Under the pieces are notes generated by a model. It saw nothing but the letters and a program-made list of their open reading frames with translations, did not search any database and was not told where the DNA came from. From the NCBI RefSeq assembly GCF_014652475.1, contig NZ_BMYW01000006.1, forward strand, positions 181,398-245,397: DNA of 64,000 bases. The letters run 5' to 3'. The first letter of the stretch is position 1; the number at the start of each line of letters is the position of its first letter. This DNA is from Vogesella alkaliphila. GTDB taxonomy: Bacteria > Pseudomonadota > Gammaproteobacteria > Burkholderiales > Chromobacteriaceae. A program made the translations under genes and the position numbers. Positions 45,532-57,280 of this stretch are shown here, piece by piece.

Positions 45532-45747
45532 TCAGGCGGCGGCGCGGCCCAGCGGCAGCGTCGCCGGCGGCTCCTCGAAGCGCTGCCAGTGGGTGATCAG
45601 GATGGTACTGAGGCCGCAGTCGCGTGCGATGCGCGCCTCGATCTCCTCCAGCACGCGATGGCTGTGGATGGTGCCGTCCAGCGTCACCTCGGCACGGCGG
45701 GTGGCGGCGTCATCGGGACTGACAAACCAGATGCAGTAGTGATTCAT
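45532..45747 (-). CDS. Small conserved-looking protein, 71 aa
   Basis: MNHYCIWFVSPDDAATRRAE encodes a compact protein of no recognised family with a good Shine-Dalgarno (GGAGGAAGGG). It stands alone between moeA and the glycosylase. Confidence 0.6.
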   Translation of the reverse strand: MNHYCIWFVSPDDAATRRAEVTLDGTIHSHRVLEEIEARIARDCGLSTILITHWQRFEEPPATLPLGRAAA

Positions 45748-45789
45748 GGCCCTTCCTCCCTCCCCGCCGCGCGCACGGCAACGGGTTGA

Positions 45790-46275
45790 TTATTGAAGGA
45801 TATACCGGCCAAGCACCTGCCACTCGGCAAGTTTTTTCTCGAACGGCGTGGTCAGCGCCGGGCTGGACGACGGCAGCAGCAGGATGTCGAGGCCGCTGGC
45901 GGCCAGGGTCGGCGCCGCCCGGGCGGCGGTCTTGCCGTTGAAAGCCACCGCCTGCAGCGCCGGCAATGTCGCCAGCAGTTCGGACAGCGGGTTGAACGCC
46001 ACGTCGCGGATGTCGCTGTCGAGGCTGCCGCGCCTCCGCGCCGAGGCCACCACGTCCCACAAGCCGACGCCCAGCGCCTGCAGCGCCGCCAGCCGCTGCG
46101 GATAGGGCAGCGCGGTCAGCTCCACCGCGCCGATCGCCGACAGCAGCCGCCAGAACTGGTTGCGCGGGTGCGCGTAGTACTGCGCCGCCGCGAGCGAGGC
46201 ATCGCCCGGCAGCGAGCCGAGGATCAGCAGGCGGGTGTCGGCGTCGACGACCGGCGGGAAGCTGCTCTTGCGCAT
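45790..46275 (-). CDS. Uracil/hypoxanthine-DNA glycosylase-like protein
   Basis: The 161-residue UDG-fold protein has the motif GSLPGDASLAAAQYYAHPRNQFW and the distal LPSSSPA, matching the DNA-deoxyinosine glycosylase family (TIGR04274-like). It would remove deaminated purines from DNA. Its ATG follows the iterated repeat, whose AAGG is a plausible ribosome binding site. Confidence 0.85.
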   Translation of the reverse strand: MRKSSFPPVVDADTRLLILGSLPGDASLAAAQYYAHPRNQFWRLLSAIGAVELTALPYPQRLAALQALGVGLWDVVASARRRGSLDSDIRDVAFNPLSELLATLPALQAVAFNGKTAARAAPTLAASGLDILLLPSSSPALTTPFEKKLAEWQVLGRYILQ

Positions 46276-46287
46276 GCGGCCAACCTT
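46274..46287 (-). repeat. Iterated 14-mer, one mismatch, filling the rnhB/glycosylase gap
   Basis: On the minus strand AAGGTTGGCCGCAT ends inside the glycosylase ATG and starts at the rnhB stop. It spans the whole intergenic gap. Confidence 0.7.
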
Positions 46288-46870
46288 AGAACAGGCTGCC
46301 CTGCTGCGCGGCCAGTTGCAGGCGTACCGGGCCGAAGCTGCGCCGGTGCTCGGCCAGCGCCCCCAGTTCCTGCAAGGCCTTCAGGTGCTCGGCGGTGGGA
46401 TAGCCCTTGTGGCGGGCAAAGCCGTACTGCGGGTGCTCGCGGTCGAGCGCGATCATTTCCGCATCGCGCGCGGTCTTGGCCAGGATCGAGGCGGCGGAGA
46501 TTTCCTGCACCTTGGCGTCGCCCTTGACGATGGCCTCCGCCGGCAGCGTCAGCGTCTTGGGAGTCTTGTTGCCGTCGATCAGCACCTTGCCCGGCGTGAC
46601 CGCCAGACCGTCGACGGCGCGCACCATCGCCAGCATGGTGGCCTGGAAGATGTTCAGCTGGTCGATCTCGGCGGCCGAGGCGGAGGCGATGCACCAGGCC
46701 AGCGCCTTGTCCTTGATCTCCAGCGCCAGCGCCTCGCGCCGGGCCTCGCTCAGCTTCTTGGAGTCGGCGAGGCCGGCGATCGGTCGCGCCGGATCGAGGA
46801 TCACTGCGGCGGTGAACACCGAGCCGATCAGCGGCCCGCGCCCGGCCTCGTCCACGCCGCAGATCAGCAT
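46286..46870 (-). CDS. rnhB: Ribonuclease HII
   Basis: The 194-residue enzyme removes RNA from RNA-DNA hybrids. It has DEAGRGP (7-13), LIDGNKTPK and the other active-site acids of RNase HII. It overlaps lpxB by 7 bp; the downstream location after lpxB is typical of proteobacteria. The overlap region reads AAGTTGGCCGCATG, a partial repeat leading into its start. Confidence 0.95.
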   Translation of the reverse strand: MLICGVDEAGRGPLIGSVFTAAVILDPARPIAGLADSKKLSEARREALALEIKDKALAWCIASASAAEIDQLNIFQATMLAMVRAVDGLAVTPGKVLIDGNKTPKTLTLPAEAIVKGDAKVQEISAASILAKTARDAEMIALDREHPQYGFARHKGYPTAEHLKALQELGALAEHRRSFGPVRLQLAAQQGSLF

Positions 46871-48033
46871 GCGGCCAACTTGAGGATGGCCTGCGCCGCC
46901 AGACGCGCCGAATCCTGCTGCAGCGAGCGGTGCAGCTCGGTGAAGGTGCTGACCACCTCGTCGCGCACCTCGGTGTTCTGGTACAGGTTGGCGACCGCCG
47001 CGGCCAGCTTGGCCGGCGTCGCTTCTTTCTGCAGCAGCTCGGGCACCACGAAGCGCTTGGCCAGGATGTTGGGCAGCCCGACGTAGGGCAGCTTCAGCTT
47101 GCGCTTGACCAGCTGGTAGGTCAGCCACGACAGCTTGTAGCTGATCACCATCGGGCGCTTGGTCAGCGCCACCTCCAGCGTCGCGGTGCCGCTGGTGACC
47201 AGCACCACGTCGGCGGCGATCATCGCCATCTGCGCGTGGCCGATCAGCTTGCGGATCGGCAGGTCCCACGCCTTGTGCTCGGTCAGCAGGCGGTCGAACT
47301 GGTCCAGGGTTGGCCGCGTCGCCAGCGGCACCAGGAATTGCGCATCGGGAAACTGCTGCAACAGCAGGCGCGCGGTCTCGATGTACAGCCCACCCATGTA
47401 GTCCAGCTCACTCTTGCGGCTGCCCGGCAGCAAGGCAAACACCGGCACGTCACGCGGCAGGCCGAGCCGGTCGCGCATCGCCTCGCGGTCCGGCGCTAGC
47501 GCAATTTCGCTGGCCAGCGGATGGCCGACGAAGGTGGCGTTGACGCCGGCCGCGTCGTACAGCGGCTTTTCCATCGGGAACAGGCACAACACCTGATCCG
47601 CCGATTCGCCGATCTTCACCACCCGTTCCGGGCGCCACGCCCACACCGACGGGCTGACGTAGTGCACGGTGGGAATGCCGGCCTGCTTCAGCCATTTTTC
47701 CAGCTGCAGGTTGAAGTCCGGCGCGTCGATGCCGATGAACACGTCCGGTTTTTCCGCCAGCAGGGTGTCGCGCAGGCGGCGACGGATGCGCAGCAGCTCA
47801 GGCAGGCGCGACAGCACCTCGACATAGCCGCGCACCGCCAGCCGCTCCTGCGGCACCTGGCTGACGAAACCGCGCGCCAGCATGCGCGGACCGCCGATGC
47901 CGGCGAAGGCGATGTCGGGATGCGCAGCTTTCAGCGCATCCATCAGGTGGGCACCGAGCAGGTCGCCGGAGGCCTCGCCGGCCACCATGGCGACCCTGAG
48001 CCGGGCCGGACGGGCAAACAGCGTGTCAGTCAT
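46864..48033 (-). CDS. lpxB: Lipid-A-disaccharide synthase
   Basis: The 389-residue glycosyltransferase condenses UDP-diacylglucosamine and lipid X. Typical segments are [27 protein letters not shown] and [12 protein letters not shown]. It follows lpxA by 2 bp in the lipid A operon. Confidence 0.96.
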   Translation of the reverse strand: MTDTLFARPARLRVAMVAGEASGDLLGAHLMDALKAAHPDIAFAGIGGPRMLARGFVSQVPQERLAVRGYVEVLSRLPELLRIRRRLRDTLLAEKPDVFIGIDAPDFNLQLEKWLKQAGIPTVHYVSPSVWAWRPERVVKIGESADQVLCLFPMEKPLYDAAGVNATFVGHPLASEIALAPDREAMRDRLGLPRDVPVFALLPGSRKSELDYMGGLYIETARLLLQQFPDAQFLVPLATRPTLDQFDRLLTEHKAWDLPIRKLIGHAQMAMIAADVVLVTSGTATLEVALTKRPMVISYKLSWLTYQLVKRKLKLPYVGLPNILAKRFVVPELLQKEATPAKLAAAVANLYQNTEVRDEVVSTFTELHRSLQQDSARLAAQAILKLAAC

Positions 48034-48035
48034 GG

Positions 48036-48812
48036 TTAACGGATGATGCCCCGGCCCGCGGTGTCGAAGAATTGCACGAACAGCGCCAGCTCGCTCTTGC
48101 CTTCCGCCGCCTGCGCCGTGATCTCGGCCTTGGCCTCGTCAAACGACAGGCCCTTGCGATACAGCGACTTGTAGGCGTTGCGGATGTTGCGGATCTGCTC
48201 GGCGGTAAAGCCGCGGCGCTTGAGGCCCTCGGCATTGATGCCGGACGGCACCGCACGGTTGCCGTGCGCCATCACGTACGGCGGCACGTCCTGCGCCACC
48301 GCGCTGGAGAACGCGGTCATCGCGTGGGCGCCGATATGGCAGAACTGGTGCACGCTGGTGAAACCGCCCAGGATCACCCAGTCGCCGATGTGCACGTGGC
48401 CGGCCAGCGTCGCGTTGTTGGCGAAGATGGTGTGGTTGCCGACCTGGCAGTCGTGCGCCAGGTGCACGTAGGCCATGATCCAGTTGTCGTTGCCGACGCG
48501 GGTCACGCCGCCATCCTGCGCGGTGCCGATGTTGAAGGTGCAGAATTCGCGGATGGTGTTGTTGTCGCCGATCTCCAGTCGCGTCGGCTCACCGGCGTAC
48601 TTCTTGTCCTGCGGCATCGCGCCCAGCGAGCAGAACTGGAAAATGCGGTTGTTCTTGCCGATGCGGGTATGGCCTTCGATCACCACGTGCGGGCCGACCC
48701 AGGTGCCGCTGTCGATGCTGACATTGGCCCCGATGATGCTGTAGGCGCCGATCTCGACGTCGGGGGCGATCTGCGCCCCGTCTGCGATGATGGCGGTAGG
48801 ATGGATGGCCAT
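48036..48812 (-). CDS. lpxA: UDP-N-acetylglucosamine acyltransferase
   Basis: The 258-residue left-handed beta-helix acyltransferase catalyses the first step of lipid A synthesis. Hexapeptide repeats run to about 190, with [11 protein letters not shown] holding the catalytic His, and a C-terminal helical domain follows. The start MAIHPTAII at 48812 lies 2 bp after fabZ. Confidence 0.96.
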   Translation of the reverse strand: MAIHPTAIIADGAQIAPDVEIGAYSIIGANVSIDSGTWVGPHVVIEGHTRIGKNNRIFQFCSLGAMPQDKKYAGEPTRLEIGDNNTIREFCTFNIGTAQDGGVTRVGNDNWIMAYVHLAHDCQVGNHTIFANNATLAGHVHIGDWVILGGFTSVHQFCHIGAHAMTAFSSAVAQDVPPYVMAHGNRAVPSGINAEGLKRRGFTAEQIRNIRNAYKSLYRKGLSFDEAKAEITAQAAEGKSELALFVQFFDTAGRGIIR

Positions 48813-48814
48813 GC

Positions 48815-49285
48815 TTACACCTCGCGTTTTGCGCACATGATCTGCGCCTCGCACGCCACCTGGCCGTCGACCAGGGCGCGGGCGTTGTACTTGGCAATGC
48901 CGCGCTTCATCGACAGCTGCTCCACTTCCAGCACCAGCTGGTCGCCCGGCACCACCTGGCGCTTGAAGCGCGCGCTGTCGATGCCGACGAAGAAGTACAG
49001 TTCGTTCTCCGGGCGCTCGCCGACGCTGCGGATCGACAGGATGCCGGCGGCCTGCGCCAACGCCTCGATGATCAGCACGCCCGGCATCACCGGATACTGC
49101 TCGAAGTGGCCCATGAAGAACGGCTCGTTGATGGTGACGTTCTTCAGCGCCTTGATGCGCGTGTTGGCCTCGAACTCGGTGACGCGGTCCACCAGCAGGA
49201 ACGGGTAACGGTGCGGCAGGTAACGCATGATCTCGCGGACATCGATCGATACGGCGCAGTTTTCGGCAGATACGGCTTCAGTCAT
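48815..49285 (-). CDS. fabZ: 3-hydroxyacyl-ACP dehydratase
   Basis: The 156-residue hot-dog enzyme dehydrates 3-hydroxyacyl-ACP in fatty acid synthesis. Catalytic His60 lies in [12 protein letters not shown] and Glu74 in IIEALAQA. Its position between lpxD and lpxA couples fatty acid and lipid A supply. Confidence 0.96.
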   Translation of the reverse strand: MTEAVSAENCAVSIDVREIMRYLPHRYPFLLVDRVTEFEANTRIKALKNVTINEPFFMGHFEQYPVMPGVLIIEALAQAAGILSIRSVGERPENELYFFVGIDSARFKRQVVPGDQLVLEVEQLSMKRGIAKYNARALVDGQVACEAQIMCAKREV

Positions 49286-49290
49286 TCTGT

Positions 49291-50325
49291 TCAGTCCTTG
49301 TTCTGTTGCGCTGTGCTCAGCGCTTTTTCAAGTTGTTTGACACGGGTCACCAGGTCGTCCAGATGGCGGACATGGGCGGCGTTGGCCAGCCACTCCTTGT
49401 GCGTCGCCATCGGGTAGACCGCGGTGTAGGCATCCGCCTTGCGGATGGATTTGGAAATCAGGGTACCGGCGCCGACATGGGTGCCATCGGCGATCTCCAG
49501 ATGGCCGATGATGCGCGCCGCGCCGCCGATGGTGCAGCGCGCGCCGATGCGGGTGCTGCCGGCCACCGCGGCGCAACCGGCCATCGCGGTGTGGGCGCCG
49601 ACCGTCACGTTGTGCGCGATCTGGATCTGGTTGTCGAGCTTGGCGCCCTCGCCGATCACGGTATCGGACAGCGCGCCGCGGTCGATGGTGGTATTGGCGC
49701 CGATTTCGACGTCGTCGGCGATCACCACCACGCCGGTTTGCGGAATCTTGAACCAGCGGTCACCGTTCCAGGCGAGGCCGAAGCCGTCGGCACCGATCAC
49801 CGCACCGGCATGCACCATCACCCGCGAACCCAGGCGGCAGCCGTGATAGACGACCACATTGGGATAGAGCACCACGTCGTCACCGAGGCAGACGTCATCG
49901 CCGATCACCACGCCGGGATGCAGGATGCAGCGCTCGCCGATGGTCACGTTGCGGCCGATGCTGACCAGCTCGCGCACCTCGCTGCTGGCGGCGATGCGGC
50001 AGCCCTCGGCCACCACCGCGCGCGGGTGCACACCGCCACTAGCCTGCGGCAGCGGGCTGAACAGCCGCGCCACCCTGGCAAAATACAGGTACGGGTCCGT
50101 CGCCAGGATCAGACTGCGGCCAACCTTGGCCGCCTCCTCTGCCAGCGCCGGCTTCACGATCACCGCGGCGGCGGCGGTGGCCGCCAGCTGGCTACGGTAC
50201 TTGGGGTTGGCCAGGAAGGTGATATCACTCGCCCCGGCCTCGTCCATCGGTGCCAGGCGCCGGATGTCGCGATCGTCGCCACGCAGCTCGCCGCCCAGGG
50301 CGGCCACAATTGCTGATAGTTTCAT
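49291..50325 (-). CDS. lpxD: UDP-3-O-acylglucosamine N-acyltransferase
   Basis: The 344-residue trimeric beta-helix enzyme adds the second acyl chain to lipid A precursor. It has an N-terminal uridine-binding domain, hexapeptide repeats and [11 protein letters not shown] with the catalytic His. The start is uncertain: ATG at 50325 or 50334. Neither has a Shine-Dalgarno, and a terminator T-run lies just upstream. KVGRS (about 71) carries a one-mismatch iterated repeat. Confidence 0.93.
   Translation of the reverse strand: MKLSAIVAALGGELRGDDRDIRRLAPMDEAGASDITFLANPKYRSQLAATAAAAVIVKPALAEEAAKVGRSLILATDPYLYFARVARLFSPLPQASGGVHPRAVVAEGCRIAASSEVRELVSIGRNVTIGERCILHPGVVIGDDVCLGDDVVLYPNVVVYHGCRLGSRVMVHAGAVIGADGFGLAWNGDRWFKIPQTGVVVIADDVEIGANTTIDRGALSDTVIGEGAKLDNQIQIAHNVTVGAHTAMAGCAAVAGSTRIGARCTIGGAARIIGHLEIADGTHVGAGTLISKSIRKADAYTAVYPMATHKEWLANAAHVRHLDDLVTRVKQLEKALSTAQQNKD
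50114..50127 (-). repeat. Iterated 14-mer, one mismatch, inside lpxD
   Basis: AAGGTTGGCCGCAG on the coding strand, read as KVGRS; the opposing strand extends it with TTGGCCGCC as a near palindrome. Confidence 0.7.
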
Positions 50326-50335
50326 GGTATGCATC

Positions 50336-50363
50336 AAAAACGAAGCCGACAGGCGTCGGCTTC
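50336..50363 (-). terminator. Terminator between skp and lpxD
   Basis: Stem GAAGCCGAC / GTCGGCTTC with a 4-nt loop is followed by GTTTTTG on the minus strand, a few bases before the lpxD start. It could attenuate lpxD expression. Confidence 0.8.
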
Positions 50364-50388
50364 AGGTAACAAGGCGGACGGGGCCGGC

Positions 50389-50874
50389 TTACTTTTCCAG
50401 CTCTTTCAGGACCTTGCCGGTGATGTCGTGCCTGGGGTTGACGTACACCACATCCTGCAGGATCACATCGTACTGCTCGCGATCGGCGATGGTCTTGATG
50501 ATGCGGTTGGCCCGCTCCTGCACCGACGCGAACTCCTCGTTGCGGCGCTGGTTCAGGTCGTCGCGGAAGTCGCGCATCTTGGCGGCATACTCGCGCTCGG
50601 TGGCGGCCAGGTCACGCTCCATCGCCTTGCGCTCGGCTTCCGGCACCTTGTTGCGGGCGATGCCGGCCTCCAGCTCCTTGCCCTTGGCGGCCAGGCGCTT
50701 CAGATCCGCCTCGCGCACCGCGAACTCTTTTTCCAGCTTTTTCTGGGCATTGACCGCCGGTGCCGCCTCGCGATAAACGCGCTCGGTATTGACGTAGCCC
50801 ATCTTGAAGTCGGCCGCCGACGCCGGCACCGCCAGCATCAGCCCAACACTGCAAAGCACTGCCTTCAGCATCAT
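50389..50874 (-). CDS. skp: Periplasmic chaperone Skp/OmpH
   Basis: The 161-residue protein has a signal peptide (to ASA) and a long coiled-coil of charged helices (EKEFAVREADLKRLAAKGKEL), as in the trimeric Skp jellyfish. It holds unfolded outer-membrane proteins for BamA, encoded just upstream. Start is ATG at 50874; 50871 is possible. Confidence 0.92.
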   Translation of the reverse strand: MMLKAVLCSVGLMLAVPASAADFKMGYVNTERVYREAAPAVNAQKKLEKEFAVREADLKRLAAKGKELEAGIARNKVPEAERKAMERDLAATEREYAAKMRDFRDDLNQRRNEEFASVQERANRIIKTIADREQYDVILQDVVYVNPRHDITGKVLKELEK

Positions 50875-50892
50875 CCTTGCCACCCTGAGTCC

Positions 50893-53178
50893 TTAGAAAA
50901 CCTGCCCCAATGTAAACTGGAAGCGCTGCAACTTGTCGGTTTCTTTGCTGCCAATCGGGAACGCGTAGCTGAACTTCATCGGTCCCACCGGCGACAACCA
51001 CGACAATGCGAGACCGGTCGAGTAGCGTGCGCCGCTCGACGCCGTCACCGACTTGTCCTTGTCATCCCACAGCGTACCGCCATCGAAGAACACGCTGCTG
51101 CGCAGGCTGCGATTATCCTTCATGCCGGGGAACGGGAACAGCAGTTCCGCCGAGAAGGACAGCTTGCGGGTGCCGCCCAGGGCATCGCCATTGCTGTCCA
51201 GCGGGCCGAGGCTGCCGTTGTCGTAGCCGCGCACCGAGCCGATACCGCCGATGTAGTAGTTCTGGAAGAACGGCAGGCGGCTGGTCCGGCCATAGCCGTT
51301 GGCCATGCCGATTTCGCCACCCAGCGCCAGCGTGTAGTTCTTCGACAGCGGCCAGAACCAGGTCTGGTTGTGCGACAGGCGGTAATACTGGATGTCCCCG
51401 CCCGGCAGGCCGGCATCGGCGTACACGCTCATGCTGGCACCACGCGTCGGCCACAGGGCACTGTCGCGGGTATCGCGCGACCAGCCGGCAGAGGCCAGCA
51501 CAGTCATGTTGCTGGCACCGTACTGGGCGACAAAGTCCTCGTAGCGCTGCGGGCTGTCTTCGTACAGCTTGATGTTGGTATTTTCAGCACCGAAGCTGAA
51601 GCTGATGCGGTCATACTCGGTGATCGGCACCCCGAAGCGGGCTGCGGCACCGGTGGTCTTGGTGCTGTACTGGGCGCGATTTGTCTTTTGTGGATTGTAG
51701 CTGCGGCTGTACAGGTCGTAGCCGAGGCTGACGCCATCGACGGTGTAGTACGGATCGGTAAACGAAATCGACGCGTTCTTGCTGGTCTTGCCGTTGGCAA
51801 AGCTGACCGATAGCGACTTGCCGGAACCCAGCACGTTGGCCTGCGACACCGAGGCGCTCAACTGCAGGCCGTCACCTTGAGCAAAACCGACACCGGCCTG
51901 AATGGAGCCGGTCGGGCGCTCCTTCACCGTCACGTTCATGTCCACCTGGTCCGGAGTATCGACCACCGGTGGGGTCTCGATGTTGACGCTCTCGAAGTAG
52001 CCGAGCAGCTCCAGACGCTCCTTGCTGCGCTTGACGCCGTCGCCGTTGTATTGCGCGCTTTCCAGCTGGCGCAACTCGCGGCGGATCACTTCGTCACGGG
52101 TACGGGTGTTGCCAGCGATGCTGACCCGGCGCACCGAGGTCAGACGGCCCGGATCGACGAAGAAGGTCAGCGTCACCTGCTTGGTCTTGGCGTCCACTTC
52201 CGGGGCGACGTTGACGTTGGCGAAGGCGTAGCCTTCCGCGCCCAGCCGGTCGGACAGCGCGGTCACGGTTTCGTTGACCTGCTCGCGGTTGAACAGGTCG
52301 CCCTGCTTCACCAGCAACAGCTTGCGCAGCTCCGCTTCCGGCAGCTTCAGGTCGCCGCCGAGGCGGACATCGGCAATGCGGAACTGCTCGCCTTCGCGGA
52401 TGTTGACGGTGACGAACATGTCCTTCTTGTCGGCGCTGATCGCCACCTGTGTCGATTCGATGTTGAACTCGACGTAACCCTGGTTCTGGTAGAAGGCACG
52501 CAGCTTCTCCAGGTCGGCAGACAGCTGCTGACGCGAATACTGGTCGGAGCGCGATAGCCACGACAGCCAGCCGGACGGGGTCAGCGCCATTTCTTCCAGC
52601 AGCTCGTCCTGCTCGAACGCCTTGGCCCCGACGATGCGGATGTCGCGGATCTTGGCGGTAATGCCTTCCACGATGTCCAGCGTCACCGCCACGCGGTTGC
52701 GCTCCAGGCGCGTCAGTTGCGGCTGGATCTCCACCGAATACTTGCCCTTGCTGAAGTACTGGCGCTTCAGTTCCTGTACCGCCTGGTCCAGCAGGCCCTG
52801 GTCGAAGATGCGCGACTCGGCGAGGCCGTTGTCTTTCAATGCCTTGACCAGCTGGTCCTTGCTGAACTCCTTGGAGCCGTTGATCTGCAATTGTGCGATC
52901 ACCGGGCGCTCGCTGACCGCCAGGATCAGCACGTCACCCTCGGTCTCGATGCGCACGTCGTTGAAGAAGCCGGTGGCGAACAGTGCCTTGATGGCATCGG
53001 CGGCTTGCTGCTGGGTGAAGGTGTCCCCCACCTTGAGCGGAAGGTAGCTGAACACGGTACCGGGTTCGGTACGCTGCAGACCTTCAACGCGAATATCCTT
53101 GATCACAAAACTGTCGGCAGCCCAGGCCGGCGACAGGAAAGTGGCGGCAAGTGCCGCCACAAGAAAGCGTTTGTTCAT
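50893..53178 (-). CDS. bamA: Outer membrane protein assembly factor BamA
   Basis: The 761-residue protein has a signal peptide (to WAA), five POTRA domains (about 22-420) and a 16-stranded beta-barrel ending in FTLGQVF with terminal Phe. The VRGY motif in GSVRGYDNG lies in the lid loop. It inserts outer-membrane proteins, including the autotransporter described above. It follows rseP by 13 bp. Confidence 0.97.
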   Translation of the reverse strand: MNKRFLVAALAATFLSPAWAADSFVIKDIRVEGLQRTEPGTVFSYLPLKVGDTFTQQQAADAIKALFATGFFNDVRIETEGDVLILAVSERPVIAQLQINGSKEFSKDQLVKALKDNGLAESRIFDQGLLDQAVQELKRQYFSKGKYSVEIQPQLTRLERNRVAVTLDIVEGITAKIRDIRIVGAKAFEQDELLEEMALTPSGWLSWLSRSDQYSRQQLSADLEKLRAFYQNQGYVEFNIESTQVAISADKKDMFVTVNIREGEQFRIADVRLGGDLKLPEAELRKLLLVKQGDLFNREQVNETVTALSDRLGAEGYAFANVNVAPEVDAKTKQVTLTFFVDPGRLTSVRRVSIAGNTRTRDEVIRRELRQLESAQYNGDGVKRSKERLELLGYFESVNIETPPVVDTPDQVDMNVTVKERPTGSIQAGVGFAQGDGLQLSASVSQANVLGSGKSLSVSFANGKTSKNASISFTDPYYTVDGVSLGYDLYSRSYNPQKTNRAQYSTKTTGAAARFGVPITEYDRISFSFGAENTNIKLYEDSPQRYEDFVAQYGASNMTVLASAGWSRDTRDSALWPTRGASMSVYADAGLPGGDIQYYRLSHNQTWFWPLSKNYTLALGGEIGMANGYGRTSRLPFFQNYYIGGIGSVRGYDNGSLGPLDSNGDALGGTRKLSFSAELLFPFPGMKDNRSLRSSVFFDGGTLWDDKDKSVTASSGARYSTGLALSWLSPVGPMKFSYAFPIGSKETDKLQRFQFTLGQVF

Positions 53179-53191
53179 GGTTTTTATAATC

Positions 53192-54528
53192 CTAGCCGGC
53201 AAAAAGCCGGCCGAAGTCATTGAACAGGGCCAGCAACATGACTGTCATGATGAAAGCCATCCCCAAACGCTGACCGATTTCATATACTCGATCGGGCAAC
53301 GGTCGCCCGCGTATCCACTCGGCAACATGATACAGCAAGTGTCCGCCATCCAGCACCGGCACCGGCAACAGGTTGAACACCCCCAGACTGACACTGATCA
53401 GCGCCATGAATTCCAGCAGCGGCACCAGCCCCAGGCCGGCGCTCTTGCCGGCGTAGTCGGCGATGGTCAGCGGCCCGCTCAGCGCTTCCAGCGCCACCGT
53501 GCCGGTAAACATCGCGCCAATCATACGCAAACTGGATGCCATGAGGCTAGCCGTGCGCGCCAGCGCCTGCTGCAGCGCTTCACCCACCCCCACCGTGACC
53601 TGCTGTTCGATTTTCTGCTGCCACGCCACATCGGGCAGCGCGCCGGCACCGATGCGGCCAACCTTTTGCCCGTTGTGCTCGCTGCTGTCCGGCGTCAGCA
53701 CCACCTCGCGCAGCTGGCCGTCGCGCTGGATGCGCAAGCGGATGGCCTGTCCGGGACGGGCCTGCACATAGCTAACCCACGCCGGCCACGACGTCAGCGG
53801 CTGGCCATCCGCGCCCAGCAGGCGATCGCCCTGGCGCAGGCCGGCCCGCGCCGCCGCGCCGTCCGGCGCCAGCTCGCCCAGCGCCAGGTGGTAACGCAGT
53901 GGCGACAAGCCCAGTCGGGCAAAGCTCTGCTCGTTGAGCTGTTGCAGACCGAACGCCGGCAAGTCCACCGCCAGCGTCATGTCCACGCCGTCGCGGGTGA
54001 GGTACAGCACCATGCGGCCATCGAGGGCGATGGCATCGCTGAGGCCGCCGCGCAGCGCGTGCCAGTCGACGACCTCGGTATCGTTGACCGCACGAATGTG
54101 GTCACCGGGCAGCACGCCGGCCGCCGCCGCCGCCGACTGTGGCGCGACGCTGCCGACGTAGGGCAAGAGGCGGGTCTGCTCGCCCTGCATCACCGCAAAG
54201 AACAGCACCACCGCCAGCAGCAGGTTGGCCAGCGGCCCGGCGATCGAGACCAGGATTTTCTGCCACGGCGGACGCTGGTCGAAGGCGCGCGGCAGCTCGT
54301 CTGCCGACACCGGCGCCTCGCGGCTGTCGAGCATGCGCACGAAACCGCCCAGCGGAATCCAGCCGATCTTCCAGCTGGTTTCACCGCGCTGCCAGGCCAA
54401 CAACGGCCTGCCGAAGCCGATGGAAAAATCCAGTACCTTGACGCCGCAATAGCGGGCGGCGACATAGTGGCCAAACTCGTGAAAGGTGACCAGCGCCCCG
54501 ATCACCAGCAGGAAGGCCAGCAAGGCCA

Positions 54529-54529
<1 letters not shown>
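53192..54529 (-). CDS. rseP: Site-2 protease RseP
   Basis: The 445-residue intramembrane zinc protease has HEFGH (17-21), two PDZ domains in the middle and NLLPVPVLDGGH near the C-terminus. It cleaves anti-sigma factors and signal-peptide remnants. It overlaps the dxr stop by one base (TAATG). GQKVGRIGAG between the PDZ domains carries a one-mismatch iterated repeat. Confidence 0.95.
53652..53665 (-). repeat. Iterated 14-mer, one mismatch, inside rseP
   Basis: AAGGTTGGCCGCAT on the coding strand, read as KVGRI. Confidence 0.7.
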
Positions 54530-55710
<1,181 letters not shown>

Positions 55711-55713
55711 GAT

Positions 55714-56517
55714 TCAGACCAGCAAAAGACGGAGCGCATGGGACACCGCCAGCACGGCAATCAGGCTATCGATACGGTCGTACACGCCGCCATGTCCCGG
55801 CAGCAGCTGGCTGCTGTCCTTGATGCCGGCACTGCGCTTGAACCAGGACTCCAGCAGGTCGCCGATCACGCTGACGGCGGTCAAACCGATCGCCAGCGGC
55901 AGCAGCCAGAGCGGCGACAGCGGCACCTTGAGCCAGCCCCATTGCGTCACCAGCCAGCTGTACAGCGACACGCCGACCACCGCGCCGGCGACCCCTTCCC
56001 AGCTCTTGCCGGGACTGATCGTCGGCGCCAGCTTGTGCTTGCCGAAGGCCTTGCCGGCAAAGTAGGCGGCGATGTCGGCCACCCACACCAGCCCCATCAC
56101 CGCCAGCAGTTGCAGACCATCGGCGACGGTCGGCTGCGGCCGCCACGCGAGAAAGGCAAACCACGCCGGAAACAGGAGCAGCCAGCCCAGCAACATCGCC
56201 GGCCAACCCGTGGGCAGCGGCCAACGCTTGGCCAGCCAGCACGGCGCCAGCAGCAGCCACACCAGCAGCGACAGCGCCATCAGCGCCGCCGGCGCGACAA
56301 AGCCCTGCAGCCACAGGCCGGCGGCGACCGCGGTCGACACCGCCAGATAGGCGTAGCGCAGCACGCCATCCAGCCTGGCCATGCGGGCGAACTCCCACAG
56401 CGCCAGCACGATGATCAGCCAGGAAAAACCGGCCCAGGCCACGCCATTGAACAGGAACAGCGCCGCCAGCATCAGCGGAAGCAGCACCAGCGCCGTCAGA
56501 ATACGCGTCTTGAGCAT
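55714..56517 (-). CDS. cdsA: Phosphatidate cytidylyltransferase
   Basis: The 267-residue inner-membrane enzyme makes CDP-diacylglycerol for phospholipid synthesis. It has about eight helices and the signature SVIGDLLESWFKR followed by KDSSQLLPGHGGVYDRIDS. It lies between uppS and dxr. Confidence 0.95.
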   Translation of the reverse strand: MLKTRILTALVLLPLMLAALFLFNGVAWAGFSWLIIVLALWEFARMARLDGVLRYAYLAVSTAVAAGLWLQGFVAPAALMALSLLVWLLLAPCWLAKRWPLPTGWPAMLLGWLLLFPAWFAFLAWRPQPTVADGLQLLAVMGLVWVADIAAYFAGKAFGKHKLAPTISPGKSWEGVAGAVVGVSLYSWLVTQWGWLKVPLSPLWLLPLAIGLTAVSVIGDLLESWFKRSAGIKDSSQLLPGHGGVYDRIDSLIAVLAVSHALRLLLV

Positions 56518-56520
56518 GAC

Positions 56521-57270
56521 TCAGCCTCGGCGTTGGGTTTCGGGCAGTTGCTCGCTGGTACGGCCGAAGCGGCGCTCACGAGACTGGAACGATGCCACCG
56601 CCGAGGTCAATGCCTGTGCATCGAAGTCCGGCCACAGCAGATCGGTGAAGAACAACTCGGCGTAGGCCAGCTGCCACAGCAGGAAATTGCTGATGCGCTG
56701 CTCGCCGCCGGTACGGATGAACAGGTCTGGCTCCGGGGCGTAGGCCATCGACAGGTTGGCCGCAAGGGCGGCCTCGTCCAGCCGGGTCGCGCCTTGCGCC
56801 AGCAGCCGGTTGGCCGCCTGCATCACGTCCCAGCGGCCACCGTAGTCGGCGGCGATGGTCAGCACCAGGCCGGCATTGCCGGCGGTGCGCGCCTCGGCCC
56901 GCTCGATGCGCTCGACGATTTCGGCAGAGAAGCGCTCGCGCGAACCGATCACGTGCAGGCGGATGTTGTTGCGGTGCAGCTTGTCCACCTCGCGCTCCAG
57001 CGCGGTCATGAACAGGCCCATCAGGAAGCTGACCTCGTCCGGCGGACGACGCCAGTTTTCGGTGGAGAACGCGAACAGGGTCAGGTATTCGACGCCCAGG
57101 TCGGCACAGGCCTTGATGGTGTCGCGCACCGACTCCAGACCGCGCTTGTGGCCGGCAACGCGCGGCAGAAAGCGTTTCTTGGCCCAGCGACCGTTGCCAT
57201 CCATGATGATGGCGATATGCCGGGGTACGGGCCGTACCTCGGGCACATCCTGCGTGGAACTCGCGAACAA
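56521..57270 (-). CDS. uppS: Undecaprenyl diphosphate synthase
   Basis: The 249-residue cis-prenyltransferase makes the C55 lipid carrier for cell wall synthesis. It has the motif [11 protein letters not shown] (23-33) and the C-terminal [19 protein letters not shown] at 57270 is the likely start, with AAGGGG eight bases upstream; no ATG is nearby. Confidence 0.94.
   Translation of the reverse strand: MFASSTQDVPEVRPVPRHIAIIMDGNGRWAKKRFLPRVAGHKRGLESVRDTIKACADLGVEYLTLFAFSTENWRRPPDEVSFLMGLFMTALEREVDKLHRNNIRLHVIGSRERFSAEIVERIERAEARTAGNAGLVLTIAADYGGRWDVMQAANRLLAQGATRLDEAALAANLSMAYAPEPDLFIRTGGEQRISNFLLWQLAYAELFFTDLLWPDFDAQALTSAVASFQSRERRFGRTSEQLPETQRRG
56754..56765 (+). repeat. 12-mer core of the iterated motif inside uppS
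   Basis: GGTTGGCCGCAA, read as LAANL on the coding strand. Confidence 0.7.
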
Positions 57271-57280
57271 GCGATACCCC

